64,000 bases of DNA from Hydractinia symbiolongicarpus (lineage: Eukaryota; Cnidaria; Hydrozoa; Anthoathecata; Hydractiniidae), in assembly GCF_029227915.1 (NCBI RefSeq), contig NC_079884.1, forward strand, positions 16,804,001 to 16,868,000, given 5' to 3'. Below the pieces are notes generated by a model. It searched no databases. It saw only the letters and a list, made by a program, of their open reading frames with translations, and was not told the origin of the DNA. Shown piece after piece: positions 12,601 to 27,600 of this stretch. Position numbers and translations under genes: made by a program. Each line of letters starts with the position of its first letter. Within the stretch, counting starts at the first letter, position 1.

Positions 12601-15600
12601 AATTCCATTTGTCAAACTCGACAAATTGAATTTTCTATCATACAAAAACCATGTTTTCACATAATCAGACTTCAATTTAAAAATTCTGACTGATTCAACA
12701 TTTTGAAAAACAGCATGTTATTTAAAGAAAAAGCAGAGTTTATAAGAACAATTATATAGTCAACGTTTACAATCAGCTTCACTTTGTGATGAGATTTTAG
12801 TAAAGTAAATTACCAAAAATCTGCCCGTGTTTTACCTGTGATATTTCCATGTTGTTTTAATTCTTGATATGATTTTAACAAAACCAGTTTGATTAATGGC
12901 ATTGCGTATCACAGTCTAAATATTGTCACCGGTTGGCAGACTTTTTCAATATATATTCTTTATTATTTTCTAAACTAAGGGTTATTTCTCAAATTCAAAT
13001 GGCAATCGCCATGAGCCTAAAGATCCCACATCTATTTATGGAATTTTTCTGCACTTTTACTAGTGTTGCATCTTTTAATGTATTGATTACAATACAATTA
13101 CAATCTTTCTAGGTGTAGATGCACACGTAACATTCTTTCTATATTAGTTGTAATTCTTTTTACATACCTAACATTTTTTACGTGTACAATCACATCTTAG
13201 TGAAAATGGACAAAATGATCTCTTGTATTACATTGCTTAACTTGGGTATTACCAATTTTTTAGGGTGTTGGTGTTGATTTAGTTTGGAAAATGTTAAAAA
13301 GGATTGACAAAAGTCAAATCTTCTTGTGAAAAAGGTTCAACATAGCAAAAAGACTACAGATATACCAAAAAAAACACTGCAACAGAGACAACAGCTAACA
13401 ATGGTGAATAATACTGTAACTAAAAAAGGCACCAAAAGGTAAAACCTGCAATTTCCTCTCTTCTTTCACCAATCCAAGTTCATGATTATCCCATATATGA
13501 GCAGCACCTTGAATAAACTTATATAATGCTTTTAAGTTTTGTTTTTGATGAGCACTCACTTCACTTAGATGTGTCTAAATGTAATTATGTGAATTTATTC
13601 TTTTATTTTTCCGAATTAAAAATTTAAAAAATAGAAATTGGTGCATGATTTTTCATGAACCTTATAAAAAGCGTGCCTAACAAATAGAAAAAGAAATAAT
13701 ACAATGAATTTAATGAATAAACTTTATATACAATGGATAAGCATACAATGGGAAATTAACTGACCAGATTATTCCAGTGCTTAAAGCATTTTATGAGTAC
13801 AAAATTTATAGAAAATGGATTTTTGTTTAAAATAAAGAAAACAGAAAAGTGTGAAATGTTGCAAGCTACTATAATTTAGAAATAAAAAAAAAACAAGGCT
13901 AATTTTAAAGCTTGCTGCCATACCGTAAATAATCGATTAAACACCCTCTTCTAATTAAAAGGCCATTTCCAATAAACACCCCCATATGGAAGTTAATTTT
14001 GCATATAAATGCCCCTCTAAATTACCCCTCCCCCCTCCTTTTCTAAAAAGAGTAAATTTTAACAGTGAGGTTTCGGATAAACGCCCCTTCCGTATTAGCC
14101 ATACAAAAGAGAAAAAAATGATGGTTATTGTTATGAAAATGCTATATTTATATCCACTTAAGTTTAGAATTTATGGCTTTAATTTTCTCTTTAATTTATT
14201 GCAGTTTGTTGCATGACAGTCTTTCCAATCTCCCTCCGCACAACAAAAGTCCTCAACGAAGAATTTAAAAAAGGATGTGTCGTATAAACATCTAGAAATG
14301 CATGGCGAAATGGAGAACTAAGAAATAACTCAATTTGTGGGTTTTAAAAAAACAACCCTAATTAAATGCCCCCTTAAATTTTTGAAAATTTAAATAAACG
14401 CCCAGAGCATTCAATCTATCATTTACAGTAGGTTTTTTTTTTTTCATTAAAGTCACACATTTTGAACTTGTCAAAGGTCAATGTTCACAGTAGACTTAGG
14501 ACTCATGATCTTACCATTAAAATGTGCTAATTGTTGCTGACATTAGCACAACCATTTTCCCAAAATTGACGACCCTTGTGGCCCCCAACATGCATCCTTT
14601 TCATGTGGAGGAATGCTAGAGGATGGCATTAACAAATTTCAAACACTGTATGGCCTATATTTGTGCAAAAGTAGCGAATTTGATCATTTCACCCATTTGG
14701 TCATGTTTGAAAAATGCCTTGTCCATGGTTGTAGCTGTGAAAAATTTTAAATGTAGGTTTTTTAGGGCATGTTGATTCACCGTAAGTGCTTTAGGTGATA
14801 ATATTGTTCACACACCTGAAGCCTCTCCATGTCATAATCAAATGTTGCTTTTCTTTCACCAATAAGGGGCAAAAAACTTTCGTGTGACATCTACAAAATA
14901 AAGAAACTAAACTTTAATACCTACCAAGTGTTATCGCTCATAACAAATATAAACAAACGTATATAAAATTGTAACCTCTTCTAACACATTTTCTTCAACT
15001 ACTTCAGCATGAAATAAATCATCCTTTAAAAAATTAAATATTTGTAATTAAATTACCTACCTACCACAAGTATTATACAATAAAGAAGACAAAAATCAGT
15101 GATAAATAGTTTAAAAACTTACTAAGAATATATATTATAGCCCTAAAAATAATTGTTTACAATCGTTTAAATTAACTAGTTGATAAGCCGTGGAATCCAC
15201 TAAGGCAAAAGAACGATGAAAAACAGTCGCTTGAATTCTGATGACATCGGTTGGAGCAGCAAAAATACACATTTTTTTCAATTTGTTAACCCAATGCCTT
15301 TATTGTGTAAAGCTAGAAACACTTATAAAAATAATGTATAGAATCATGTGAAGACCTCTTAAGGACATGCAAAATTTTAAAAATGTTGCTGATGTCAGCA
15401 AAATCCTGCCAATGTGCACAAAAACATTTGTACAGCTCTTTCTTAATTCTAACCTTTCCCGCTTTCCGAGAGATGTTCAGTTTTTTTTAAAATTTGAGAG
15501 CATTACAGGGATCCTTCATAACGGCAGATTTTTAGGGGTTTGCTCTATGTGTATATATTGTCTCCCTACTCTAGCTGGCGGTACCATTTTGGATATTATT

Positions 15601-18600
15601 ATATAAAAAATCTATGGGAGTTGCCTGTTACAGCAAAGTTAATAAAACTATATCGCATTTGTTATTTGTAGCTTTAAAATTTTGTGTGTGGTTGACACCA
15701 TCACAAACAGAAAGATAACAACGGCCATTATTATGAGGACTAGTCGCTAGCCAGTGGAAAAATCCAGGGGGTCGCCTGTCCTTTATATATATCACATTTC
15801 GTGTTTTAGTAAAACAAGGCTTTTCTTGTGAACAGACAAACAGAATAAAACTATTATTAAACTTACCGTGTAAACATTATTTTGCAAGGTTTTAGAATAA
15901 AATGGCATTTGTGGTGACTTATTACTTTAATACATAATCTGATTATTTTTATTTTAGACATATAACTTACCAAGGAATTCTTCATATACTCGTCACACTC
16001 ACTAAGTACTCTTTCATGCTCTAACTTGACAAGAGATATAGACTGTGTGTGGACTTGCTCTATTTTAAATAGAAGTTATAGTATAGTATAAAAATTTATT
16101 AGGCTGGAAGTTGTTACTTGTGTTAATAATTTGTGAGGTTAGAAAATTTGTTAAGCTTATTAAACTTAAAACTAGACAAAAATCTTGTGGATTGGACAAA
16201 CAAACACTCTTACCTAGCTCCTCAGTTGATTCAGTAATAGCTTGATTCCATTGAAACACTGATGCTTTAGTGGATGAGGGTGGCTTCATCTCCCTATAAC
16301 AAAATATTTTCCTTGCAGAGGTGTCTGTGTTTACTACGAAAAAGCAGCTTATATGAAGACATAAGCATGATTACGATATTACTGTGTATTACAGCTCTAA
16401 AGCTGACGAACATAAATGTAAAAGGGGGGGTTCACACTAGAATTTTAAAAGGATGCTATAAATTTAAAGCACGATTTAAAGCGTGCTTAATAATGTGAAC
16501 ACATTTTCGCTTTATTAAAATGCCTTTGCTTTAAACATGCTTTAAATAAAGCAAAAATAAAGAGTGCTTCGAGGCACTCTTTATTTTTGCTTTAGTCGCT
16601 ATAAGTACATGGAACAATAGAATAAAAATTATGCACCAATATTTGAGTATTAAAAGTGAGGATTTTAAGCGGGTATTATGAAAGTGAAAGTTCATGTGCA
16701 TGTGAGAAAAACAACAACATGAACGCTTCGTTTCAAATTATGTTTAAAAATCTCTCTTTGATGTCACCGGCAACTTTTAGTCAAAGCATGCTTTAATTTT
16801 ATACTAAGCATGCGTTATTCTAGTGTGAACCCCCCCAAAGTCATTAAACATTTCACATAAAAATCTGGATTTAAATTAATAATAAACTAGTCAATAAGAC
16901 CATGAAAAAATCCACTTGGACAAAAAAGAAAAAAAAAACATCTGTCACTTGAATTTTAATGACGTCAGAAATAAATCTTGGATGCACAAAGAATTTTTTT
17001 TAGATATGACGGTATAAAGGTTTTTTTGATGACGTCAAACAACATGTTAGTTTCAAAACAGGTGAATTGACTCAGTTTTGGGAAATTGGCCTAAAATTGA
17101 TTTCAGGCAATCCCTAATTACCCATGCAGGAGATGGCATCAATTTATTCCACCTGTTTCCAAGTTATTAGTCTTTAAACTTAAAAATGCAATGCAATGGC
17201 TTCACTAATGATAATTTAGTTATTGATGCAAAACTAATGTATTAACGCCAACAAATAGCTAATTTGACGGTAAACAAAAAGACATAAAAACATCCTCTTT
17301 GCAAAAGTCACAGACAGACAGACACGCAGACGTTTTGTATTATTATATAGAAGACTAGTCGATAAGGCCTGTGGAAAAATCCACTTAGGCAGGAGAACAA
17401 TGGCAAGAAGAACCGTAACTTAAATTACAATGATGTCAGCGAAGTCTTACAAATGTACGAAAACATTTGGGCACCTAGGTTTGGGAAACTTACCCAATTT
17501 GGTCATACGTTGTCCCTAGTTACCCACATGGTAAACAAAGCACTGACGTCACCACCTCGTTTCTAAGTTATTTGGCCTCAGAGTTATAACTCCAATGCAA
17601 TGACTTCACCAATCTTATTAAACGCATTGGATGTCAGTCTAAAAGCATTGACGTTGCGCCATAACGTCCGAAGGAAAAACAAATTAGACATAACTTTTTC
17701 GGCGACATCAAAAGAAAATGAAGATATGCACTTTGGCGGTCACAGACGGACATGAAATAAGAAAGAGTTATTTAAATTTACATTAGTTGGTTCAGCAGGT
17801 CCAATCTCCTTCCATTTAAAGTTATTTGTTTTTGTATTAAATCATCCAGAATTCTTTTGATGGCTGGTGAGTTCACAACAGGTCCACTTCTCATATACTC
17901 TCTACAATATAAAGGATTATCTTGTTTGTAACATAAACAGTAAAATTATCATAGAACACAGTAATTCAAAAGTTTTTCCTGAAAACTCCATAACTTTCAT
18001 TATTCCCAAAGTTTAAAGCTTGCTAGTCTTCCTGTTTTCTAAAACGAGAGCCTTCAGTATTGCTTTTGAATAAAATATCTCCTTTATGAGTTCAAATATC
18101 TGATTGATTTTCCAGAATTATTGGAGATGTCAATAACCAAAATATGTTATGGTAAAATACACTTAAGAGCATCCACAAAATTAAAAAACCTCAGGAATTA
18201 CAATGTTCAAAATAAAACTGCTATAACTTAATTATTCAGTCGAAGCTGAACTTACCTATGCTTTCTTAAGGCTTCTTCTAGCTTTAAAGTTTTCCAATCT
18301 GCAACTCTATTTTTCCATTGAGTAAACAATTTTCTTTCACGCTCTACATCAGCTACATGTAATGAGATAAAACTAAAATTTTAATGAATTAAAAATGCTA
18401 ACATTATTATTGATCCACATTCTGATGATAATAAGTAAAATCCGTTTTACTTACTTTTTTCTATTTCGCTTTCAAAAACATAAACAAGGAAGGAAGGGAA
18501 AACACGTATTAATAAAGTAAAATGATAAAGAGTGGGAATTTTCTCAAGTATGTACAAATATAAAAACAGGGAGGGGAGGAATACGCTATAAAAAGATTTT

Positions 18601-21600
18601 ATATTTTTAGGCTAACGTAGTACTTGAATGCACCTTTTAAATTTTGAGTTCGAAGTAAAATAACATAATAAATCTGGCTAATGCCTCTCACCATAGCGTC
18701 AGATTAAAATAATTTTAAAATAATTTTAATTGTTAATAAAATTTTCCCAATTAAACATACCTGGAACAACTAAATAAACACAATTTTACAATGCAAAGGG
18801 TGATTATTTGAGTTTTCCTGTTTTCTTTTACTTTAAAAGAGGGTATTTGTCGGAATTTAAACATTATACTCTAAATGTAGAAAGAAGTTGTCAAGTAATA
18901 CTAAAATAATTTATTTATTTATTTATAGTAGAGTGTGTTTATTGTGGTATAGCACTGTGAGTGTATATCAAACCTGTTAACAATCTTTTGATCAAATCTG
19001 CATATGAAGATTTGTTTGATATCATGGAATAGTTGATTTTCTACGAGAGGAATTATTCAAAAATAAACCACATCACAATGGTTGCAATAATCGTTTTATT
19101 ATCCATTTGTCAAAAATTTAAATTTTATTTAAATACAAAAATTATGTCAGTAAAAAACGATTTTTTTCAACATGAATTTGCAATTGAAAGACTTGGTTGG
19201 GCATTTACATTGACAATTACTGAACACTGATGTGGCTTCTACAGATGGTTGTATGTACAGGCCATACTTACAGCTGCTTCATCTTCCATCAATCTATGTA
19301 CATCTGGTGGCATTAAGTGAGCAATTCTTTCCAAAGTCATGGTATAAGACATGATAACATCATTTATCTAAATAATGCACAACATCTTTACAAATGAACC
19401 TACAGGCCTACTAAATCAAAGCTTTAACTTTGTATAGTCATAAATCGAAAGTTACAAAAAAGCAATACCCCCACATCATAAACAACCGTGACTATAACAA
19501 TTTTTTGCGCAGCCAAAGGTTTTAGATTGAATCTTAATTAACTTTTTTATTAGATATTAGATGGTTGGATATAATATCAAGTCACAAACAAAGAATATAA
19601 AGACTATGAAATTTCATCTTGTGTGGGGTGTCTTAGAAAGAAAAGAGAGCATGTTTTCTGCAGGAAAATCAAAATGTTGTTAAAATATACCAGTGGCCAC
19701 TGCATTTTGAATTTCTGTTTAAAGATAAAAATATTAAAATTGTGTGTTTAAAGATTGCAATTTATATGTCTAATGTAAATTTAGCACTAAATTTACATGG
19801 CAATTAAAAAAAGCCGAAAATAAGGTAAAATGTGATACAGAAGATTGTGAATACCTGAACGGTTAAAAAAAGATAAAATCAAACAGAAATTAGGGAACAC
19901 TAACTAGACATTTCGATCTTTTTTTCCATAATTATTTCTTAATCAGGGTAAGCAAAATTTCTATGTTGAAGTAATCAAAGTTGAAATTATGTAAATGCTT
20001 ACAGGGAAAAAACGTCAAAAAAGATTATTATTACCTTATAATCTATAGAATATCCTGGTATGAATATTAGCCATAAAAAACCCAAATTTAGTCCTAAAAT
20101 ATCCAATTGTTTTACCCTACAGTTTCTGACATTTGCATACTGCCACAGTAAATTTTACATTGTTGCATGACGTCACCGTTGCGAGAGGAATAAATAGATA
20201 AACCATTGAAAGTTGGTGAGCACACAACACTGTTTTGTTTTTGAAGTTATATTATGTTATAATAACTTTCTTGTAGTTATGAAAATGTAAGTAAATTATA
20301 TCTTATATATTAATTCCCATGACCTTTTGTGTTAAATTATATGTGTTTATTGTGGGTTTGAGTTTGAGGCAAACTGTTCTTTTTAATATTTTGTGTTGAA
20401 ATATTGCGTAGAGGGCAGCACGCTATATACCAAAATAATTAATGTTCTTATATTTCTTTTCCATGTATCGTTAACTGTTGAGTTCTTACATTAAATAGCT
20501 GATTTTGGTATGTGTTACAAACTGTATATTTACGAAAAATTTTCAAAAGATTTGAGAAGTTCTGCAGGGACTACCGGCTTAACGAAACATGTTAGGGTTT
20601 TTGAATGCCTTACTTTTTTCCCTGATTTACTTTTGACAAAGCAAGTTTATAGTTTTGCAGATTTAGCTTTTAACCATGCACATGCTTAGATTATGATCAC
20701 TGAAAAAGGCAGATGGTAAAATTCGCACTGCTGTGTGTTTACTTTTTCATGTATATGTGTGTCTGTTACATGGATTAAATAAGAAATAAAGTCGATTCTT
20801 CCACGGGCATACAGCTAGTTATTATTATTTGAATGAAATAAACTATTAAACTTAGTCAGATTGGCTGTTTTTTTACAAGGTATGGAAGAGCAGTTCTTTC
20901 TGTTCGTTTTATGACCTTTATTAGGGAGATACTTATTTATTCTTTATGGAGATACTTATTTACAATAAAAATAATAAACGAAGGAGAGTCATTTAAAAGA
21001 AATGAACAAAATATGTAACTTTTGAATAATTAATGATTTAAAACTGTAAAAACTACATTTGAGAAAAAGTAAACAGCTTGTTAATAACAGGAAAAATAGA
21101 AAATGATTAGCTATATCACTTGCTATATATTAAGGGAAACCACAAAGCTTATCAACTTAGAGCTTTTTTTAAATTTTTCGTGCTAAGTAGCAGCCATGTT
21201 TTTCTCCCAGTCTCACAAGGTTAACGTCACAAAACTGGATATCGACAAGATATTAAGGATTAATTACGCTATAACTAAAATATTACTACATTCTTTGATC
21301 AAAATCTAAAAAAAATTTGCACGTTAATTTCCCTTAAAACTAACTGAATTTAACAAAATTAGATCATACGAGTTTGAGTGTGTAAAGCATACTAAGACTT
21401 ACAAAAACAGATCTATTTTCTTCAATCTTATTAAATGCTTGCGCTAGCTCATTTATCCAGCCTTCTTGTTTTGCTGAATGCTTTTCTACTGATATCCAAA
21501 TTTTCCTGATGTCTTTCATAGAATATTGAACCAATTGCTAAGGAAGTAAAAGTTATAAATGCAGCAATAAAAAAAGAAAAATGTTATAGCGTACTGACAA

Positions 21601-24600
21601 ATTGACATACTGTATCATTCATGATGCCAGCCAATACCTGTTGAATTTCTAGAAAGTAAGATAATCAAAATAAATAACAGTTTAAGTCTAGGCATTAAAA
21701 AACTTTAAAATAACAAACAACTTATAATGTTTTACAATAACTAAAGCTGTAGTTATATTAACAGATTTGGTCTCACAAACACTTTTTGCTTCTGACAAAC
21801 AGTTATTGTCACTTTTTTTTTTAAAGTCAGTAAGTTTGTGGAAAAATCCACATAGGCAGAGGAACAATGAAAAAGTTGTTGGAATATTGATGACGTTGGC
21901 AATGGCCCGTCAACACACGTGTTGCTTCCATTGTGCAGAGCTTGAAATGCTGATCAAGAAAATGTATAAAAAGATGTGCTTATGGCAAACGGTTTAATAG
22001 ATATTAGGTAATATTATTTTGGTCCCAGGTGGTCCCTAGTTCCCACGCAGGAGATTTCTACTTGTTTCCAAGTTATTACGCGTCAAAATTATAAGAAAAA
22101 GAGGAAGTGAATGTAACATTGTATACAGAGGAAATGGATGTATTTATGAGTGAAACATTGAGAGCTGCTGTTTTGGACTTGGCTGTCTAAATCACCCATA
22201 TCGAAAAAAATTAACATATCCATTTTTTATATTTATTTCAAAGTTCAGACGGAGTTATGACTTTCCTAAAAATTTGAGGACATAAAACTTACTAAAAATG
22301 GAAATAATGGTACTTCAATATCTTGAATTTATTGGGGTTTTTTTCCAGTCGCCATATTTAACGGTCTTGTTGATCTCTTATTCTCGTCTAATAAGCGGGC
22401 CATCGCAAAATGTTCGTGTGAAACCGTAGGTAAACAAACGGCCTTATCATTAAATGAGCACTGAGATGGAGTTCGATAAAATCTCCATTATGGTTGGCTC
22501 CGTTCACGCTGTTCTTTTGGTTTGTTTTTCCTTGTAAAACATGGCATCAAAAAAGTGGAAAGAAATTTTGGTTCTGTTTAAAAAAGAGGCCGAGCGTAAA
22601 AACATCCGTATCACTTTCTCCACTTAGATTTAATTTTCTTCTATTCTATTCGCCATTGTTTTTGGAGACCAGACAAAACAAAACAGAAAGAAGAAATCAC
22701 AGCATTACCTTGTGGCTATTAATTATAATAATTAATGCTTATCACCCTCTTTCTTTTGTTATTAGCTGACGGGATTATTGCATATTATAGGCAAAAAAAC
22801 CCTAATGGGGGAGAATGTTCATTGTGATAGTGAAGATAGTTGAAGCAATATGGAGATAATTAAATTTAGAGCATGAAAAGGGAAATTCTGAATATTTAGG
22901 TATTCTAATTGTGTAGATTTGATACTGTCTCCATAAGGAAACGACTAACTGTTTGAACAAAGGAAAATAATCAAAAAGTAAGACGGCTAGCAAGGCGAAG
23001 CTGTCCTCAGAAACAACAACAAGAAGTGGTCAGTGTTGCAAAGAAGTCTGATTTCAGTAAGTTAAAACGTTTAAATAATAAAGAATAACACAGAAACTTC
23101 GATTGATTTATCTGATTTATCATGTTCGGAACTTTGTTGATACATTTGTAAAAGAATTACGATGGAAACACAGCTACGGATACTCTCCGTCCTTCATTAT
23201 TTTTTCTGTAATGGCATGAATCCAGCAACCATGTGATCGATTTTGCCGTGCGTTTATTATCGCATGATTCGTGTAATGAAATGCAATGGCGGTTCTGTAG
23301 GCAAAGAGAAATTGGGGTGAGTTTGTTATTTCCATGAAACATTTGAACATGTTCTAGTTGTCAGTTTTCAATAAAATTCTTTGGGTAATGTTTTCTCATG
23401 TATATCTTTCAATTTTTACAATAAAATAGGCACCTCAAAAAAAGTTGCCTACAGGGTGATTACACGCCTTTAAAAACCATTTGTGAAGAAGTTGGCCAGA
23501 GAACAATTCCCACTAGGCGCTAATTAATGCTAACTAGCTCTAAATAATGTTAGAATAATTTTCTGTCTAGTGGAAACGTTTTTCTCTTACTCTAGCGCTA
23601 GAAATCGAAATTTTTATATTTAGTGCTATTTAGCATTGAAGATCGAAAAATGGTGATAGATTTTGTAATTGGGAATGATTTTTTTAAACACAAATGACAC
23701 AACATTTTCAAATAGGGAAATCTATGGTTTGCAAAAAATTTTAATTGTAAAAATATGATGATAACCAATAAAATAGCGAATAATTTTTCTATTAAACAAT
23801 TTAATAACTTTTGTTGTTGTTTTAAAAAGGGTGAAAAAAACAACATAAAATAGCATTTGTGGCCAAATTTCAATTATGTAATCGAATTTCTGAAAAAAAA
23901 CATGCTACTTATGCTTTTTACAGAGCAGAGCAAGGTGCTTTTCTTCTTTAAAGTCCATTTTGAAAATTAGTAATTTAGTACTCAAAATTATTTTAGTGCT
24001 AATTAGCGCCTAGTGGGAACTGTGCTTAAAGCAATATTCAAATACATTTAGTGATAATGAACAGTAGATAGTAATGGTAGATGCTGGAGCCAAATGCCAG
24101 TGATTCTAGCACACTTGCTCCCTATCCTACCCACTTGGATTCTATAATTCTAGAATCGTATCCAAGGAGTGTTTGAAAAACAAGTTTGTAAGAATTCTGC
24201 TACTTTTTATTACAATGTTGATGGGAATTAAAATAGAAAAGCAACTTCTGTTTACATCAAATGTTTTTTGGTATCGCTGAATAAACCTGAGTTAACAACC
24301 ACAAAGAATGCAACCATGTCTAACACTAATACTCAAATCCACAACAGTTATTTTGTCTTATCCAACCTTTCTTCAGCAATAACATTATCCACAATAAACA
24401 GACCCTCACAACCTGCCAATTTGCTACTAAAAAAACCCAGCTTCCACCAAATATACACAACTATCAGTCGACAACCACTTCCTTTCCAAATAATTCTTTT
24501 CTACCTCAAAGTAAAACACAAAACCACAATAAACTTGAGTCTCTTCACAACCTGTCGGTCCCACAAATAACAGTATACAAGGATCCTTTTCAAACATTTT

Positions 24601-27600
24601 AATACAACAGATTTGAGAATGTTCCACCCTTAATATTAATCTATGCATCCATATACAAAAAAATATGTGCATTCATCTTCCACTAACCTTTACCTGTCTT
24701 CTCTATCTGCATTCTCCACCCTTCTACCACTTCCATGAAGCTTAACATCCTTAATAGTTATAAAATTAATCCACAACGCAAACTTACTTGTATAATAACC
24801 ACCCATATCAATTCCTCTCAACATAATTTCCTTCTGCACATTTCTATACTTCTGCAATCGACCACTAGCGAAATGTTTCTTCACCTGTTTCCACTGATGA
24901 TAGGTTCAAGACCCAAACTAAACAATTGATTCGGATGGCCTGCCATGGTGATGCTCACCTTATTAATCTTAGGATTGTAAAACTTTTCACTATTTATTTC
25001 ATCTTCAAACAAAATCAATATACCTTTCAGCGATCTAGAGGGTTATTAAAACCAAAATTTCAAACACTATCAACCTTATCAACAACCACTGTCCTATGCC
25101 TTAAAACCCTCCCTATCATACAATATCATAGTATCAGTATAATTCATCCTAAACTTCTTTTTATCTCCGGACAAAAACCTCTTATCCACAAAAACATTAT
25201 AACTCATACAAATAAAACTTGCACAACCAGCCCAACCTCATTATCATTACCACCAACAACAACACGTTGACCCAACGCACAAGTCTTACTAATATCTGTT
25301 ATCATCACATATATTTACCTCCTCCACAAATAATATCCCAACAATCCAATCCAACCAACAAAACACAATCTGCCTAATCTTCTGGTTCTCGCTAGGCACA
25401 TAATAATCACTGAACCTCGGCCCTTTCAACTTTGGCAACCTAACCCCAGTAACCTAAAAAATACTCTCTCATAACACCTTTATGCTCACTAAAATCATTC
25501 CTAGCCTCACTCTCCCCCCTCACATTTTTACGAATCATATCAATCCTCTAAGCCCTCTCCCAGTTAAACTATTCCTGCCCTCTGTAAGTCTCTTGAAAGA
25601 CTTATTATGTCTAACTTTCTCCTCATCACCACCAACAAGCATTCTAGCAATCACACGACCACCACTAACAACAGCAGCATTAACCACAGCAGGACCAACT
25701 ATCATTGCTATTGCACTTGCCATTTTCCATAAAACAAAATTAATCCTAAACATCGTGACTCATCTTCGAAGCGTATTTATCAGACACACGATTACTATTA
25801 ACCTTAATATTAGTTTCTCCAAATTTTATAGGAACCCTGGCAAGGTTAGTACTATAATTATAACCCTTAACATCACCAAGCCTGACCAAAATGTCCGAAA
25901 CTAACATATTGACTCCATCAACTTTACGCCTAACATATTTATACTCCTCTTTGCACCAACCTCAATAAGGATCAATAAATAACAATATTCCCTCACACTA
26001 TCAAAAGTAAATGGTAAAGCATTCCTTGTCAAACTTCTTAATTTTTTCAATTATTCACCTCTAATACATACAATTCTCTAACCAATCACCCTGATCAATT
26101 TTATTTCAATACATAAACAACCTCTCAGGGCCATATTTCACTTCCCTATCAGCACCACATTTATCACAAACACTATTATAGCCCTCACTTGACCAAACCA
26201 GGTAACTTCACTTGCAGAATGTGTAATATCCTCCTGAAATAATCACAATCAATGGCAGACCAAAGCTGAACAGACCAATAACAAAAGTACCTATGAGTTT
26301 TCCCAAATCTCAAATCCTCCATATTTTCAAAAAGACATTGGCGACTGGTACGCGTAATACTGGAAATATGATGTGTAAACACACCAGGAAACTCAATATC
26401 AAGAAAGTCCTTATGTCACATATATTATATTTATGTAAATCCCTAATCCTTTTCTTTCCCAATCAGATAAGTCACACTAGGCAACAAACTTCACAGTCTT
26501 CTTAGCAGCATTAAACATCCAAACCACAACAGACTGAATAAGATCAGGAAGTGCATCCTTCTCCCCAGGTTTACCCAGCAACCTTGACAAAGCTCCCAAC
26601 CGTTTCTTAATCCATTCACCTCCAACAGGCTTACCACTGCCACCTCGCTACCACCCTCCTTCACAGCCAACACAATAGTACTAACTGTCATACCGATAGC
26701 TGTAAGTATAGAGGCAATGGCTACTGCAGTGAATTAAGGGTGATAAAGGAAAAGCTTGTGATTAAGTATAAAAAACATTGCAAGAAATCATCCGTAGCAT
26801 GAACTTTGTCAGTGGGGCTGAATATGTGAGTACTTTGTTAGGTGTAGGGGCATTAGCATCAGTACCCATAGTTATTGCCTTACGAGGATCTCTAGCATGT
26901 GGATCTGTGTCCCTAGACATCAGTCTATCAATCCTACAAACTTCAAAAATACTTAAAACATGTTGGAAAAAGATTAGGCATGATGGATAATCTGAACTTG
27001 TTCATGATAATAATCAAAATTCTAATATTACAGGGTTTAGATGGGGGAAAGATGGTTGTGATGAGTTTAAGAAGATAAAGGATGAATAAATTGTGATTAC
27101 TAGAGAAATCAGTATAAGGTGCTTGAGAAAATGGGTGGCCTCAATCAAAGCTGTATTCTGCAGCATGATTTATAAGTTGTGTAATTAAATAATTGTGGAT
27201 AAGAAGTTGAAGAGAATATATTATGGAGCTGGTGGGTATTGGAAGGGTTTATCTGCAGTGAGTAGGTTGTCTAGGGTAGCTGGTGTTAGTAGGGATGATG
27301 CTGAGAAATAGTTAAGGAAACAACCAACATTCCAAATTCATCTACCCTGACCAACGTCTTGATATGTCCAAGATCAAATTCATCATATCAACTTATTTCT
27401 AAAACCAAACGAAAGGCTATTAGGCTGACCTCCTATACCCTGCTAACAACAAACATAAATAAAAACATACTATGCTCTCTGTGTTGTCAATTTTGCATCC
27501 AGATACAAAACAGCATACCAACTTACCTCAAAAACAGCAAAGGATACAATGACTGCATTCGAATATACAAGACAACGCCATTAACGTACCCTGATCTAAT

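Noticed and set aside
18743-18751. Nine-base micro-exon TTGTTCCAG between AG and gtatgt
   Set aside because: It does not repair the reading phase between 19272 and 18352 and has no independent support.
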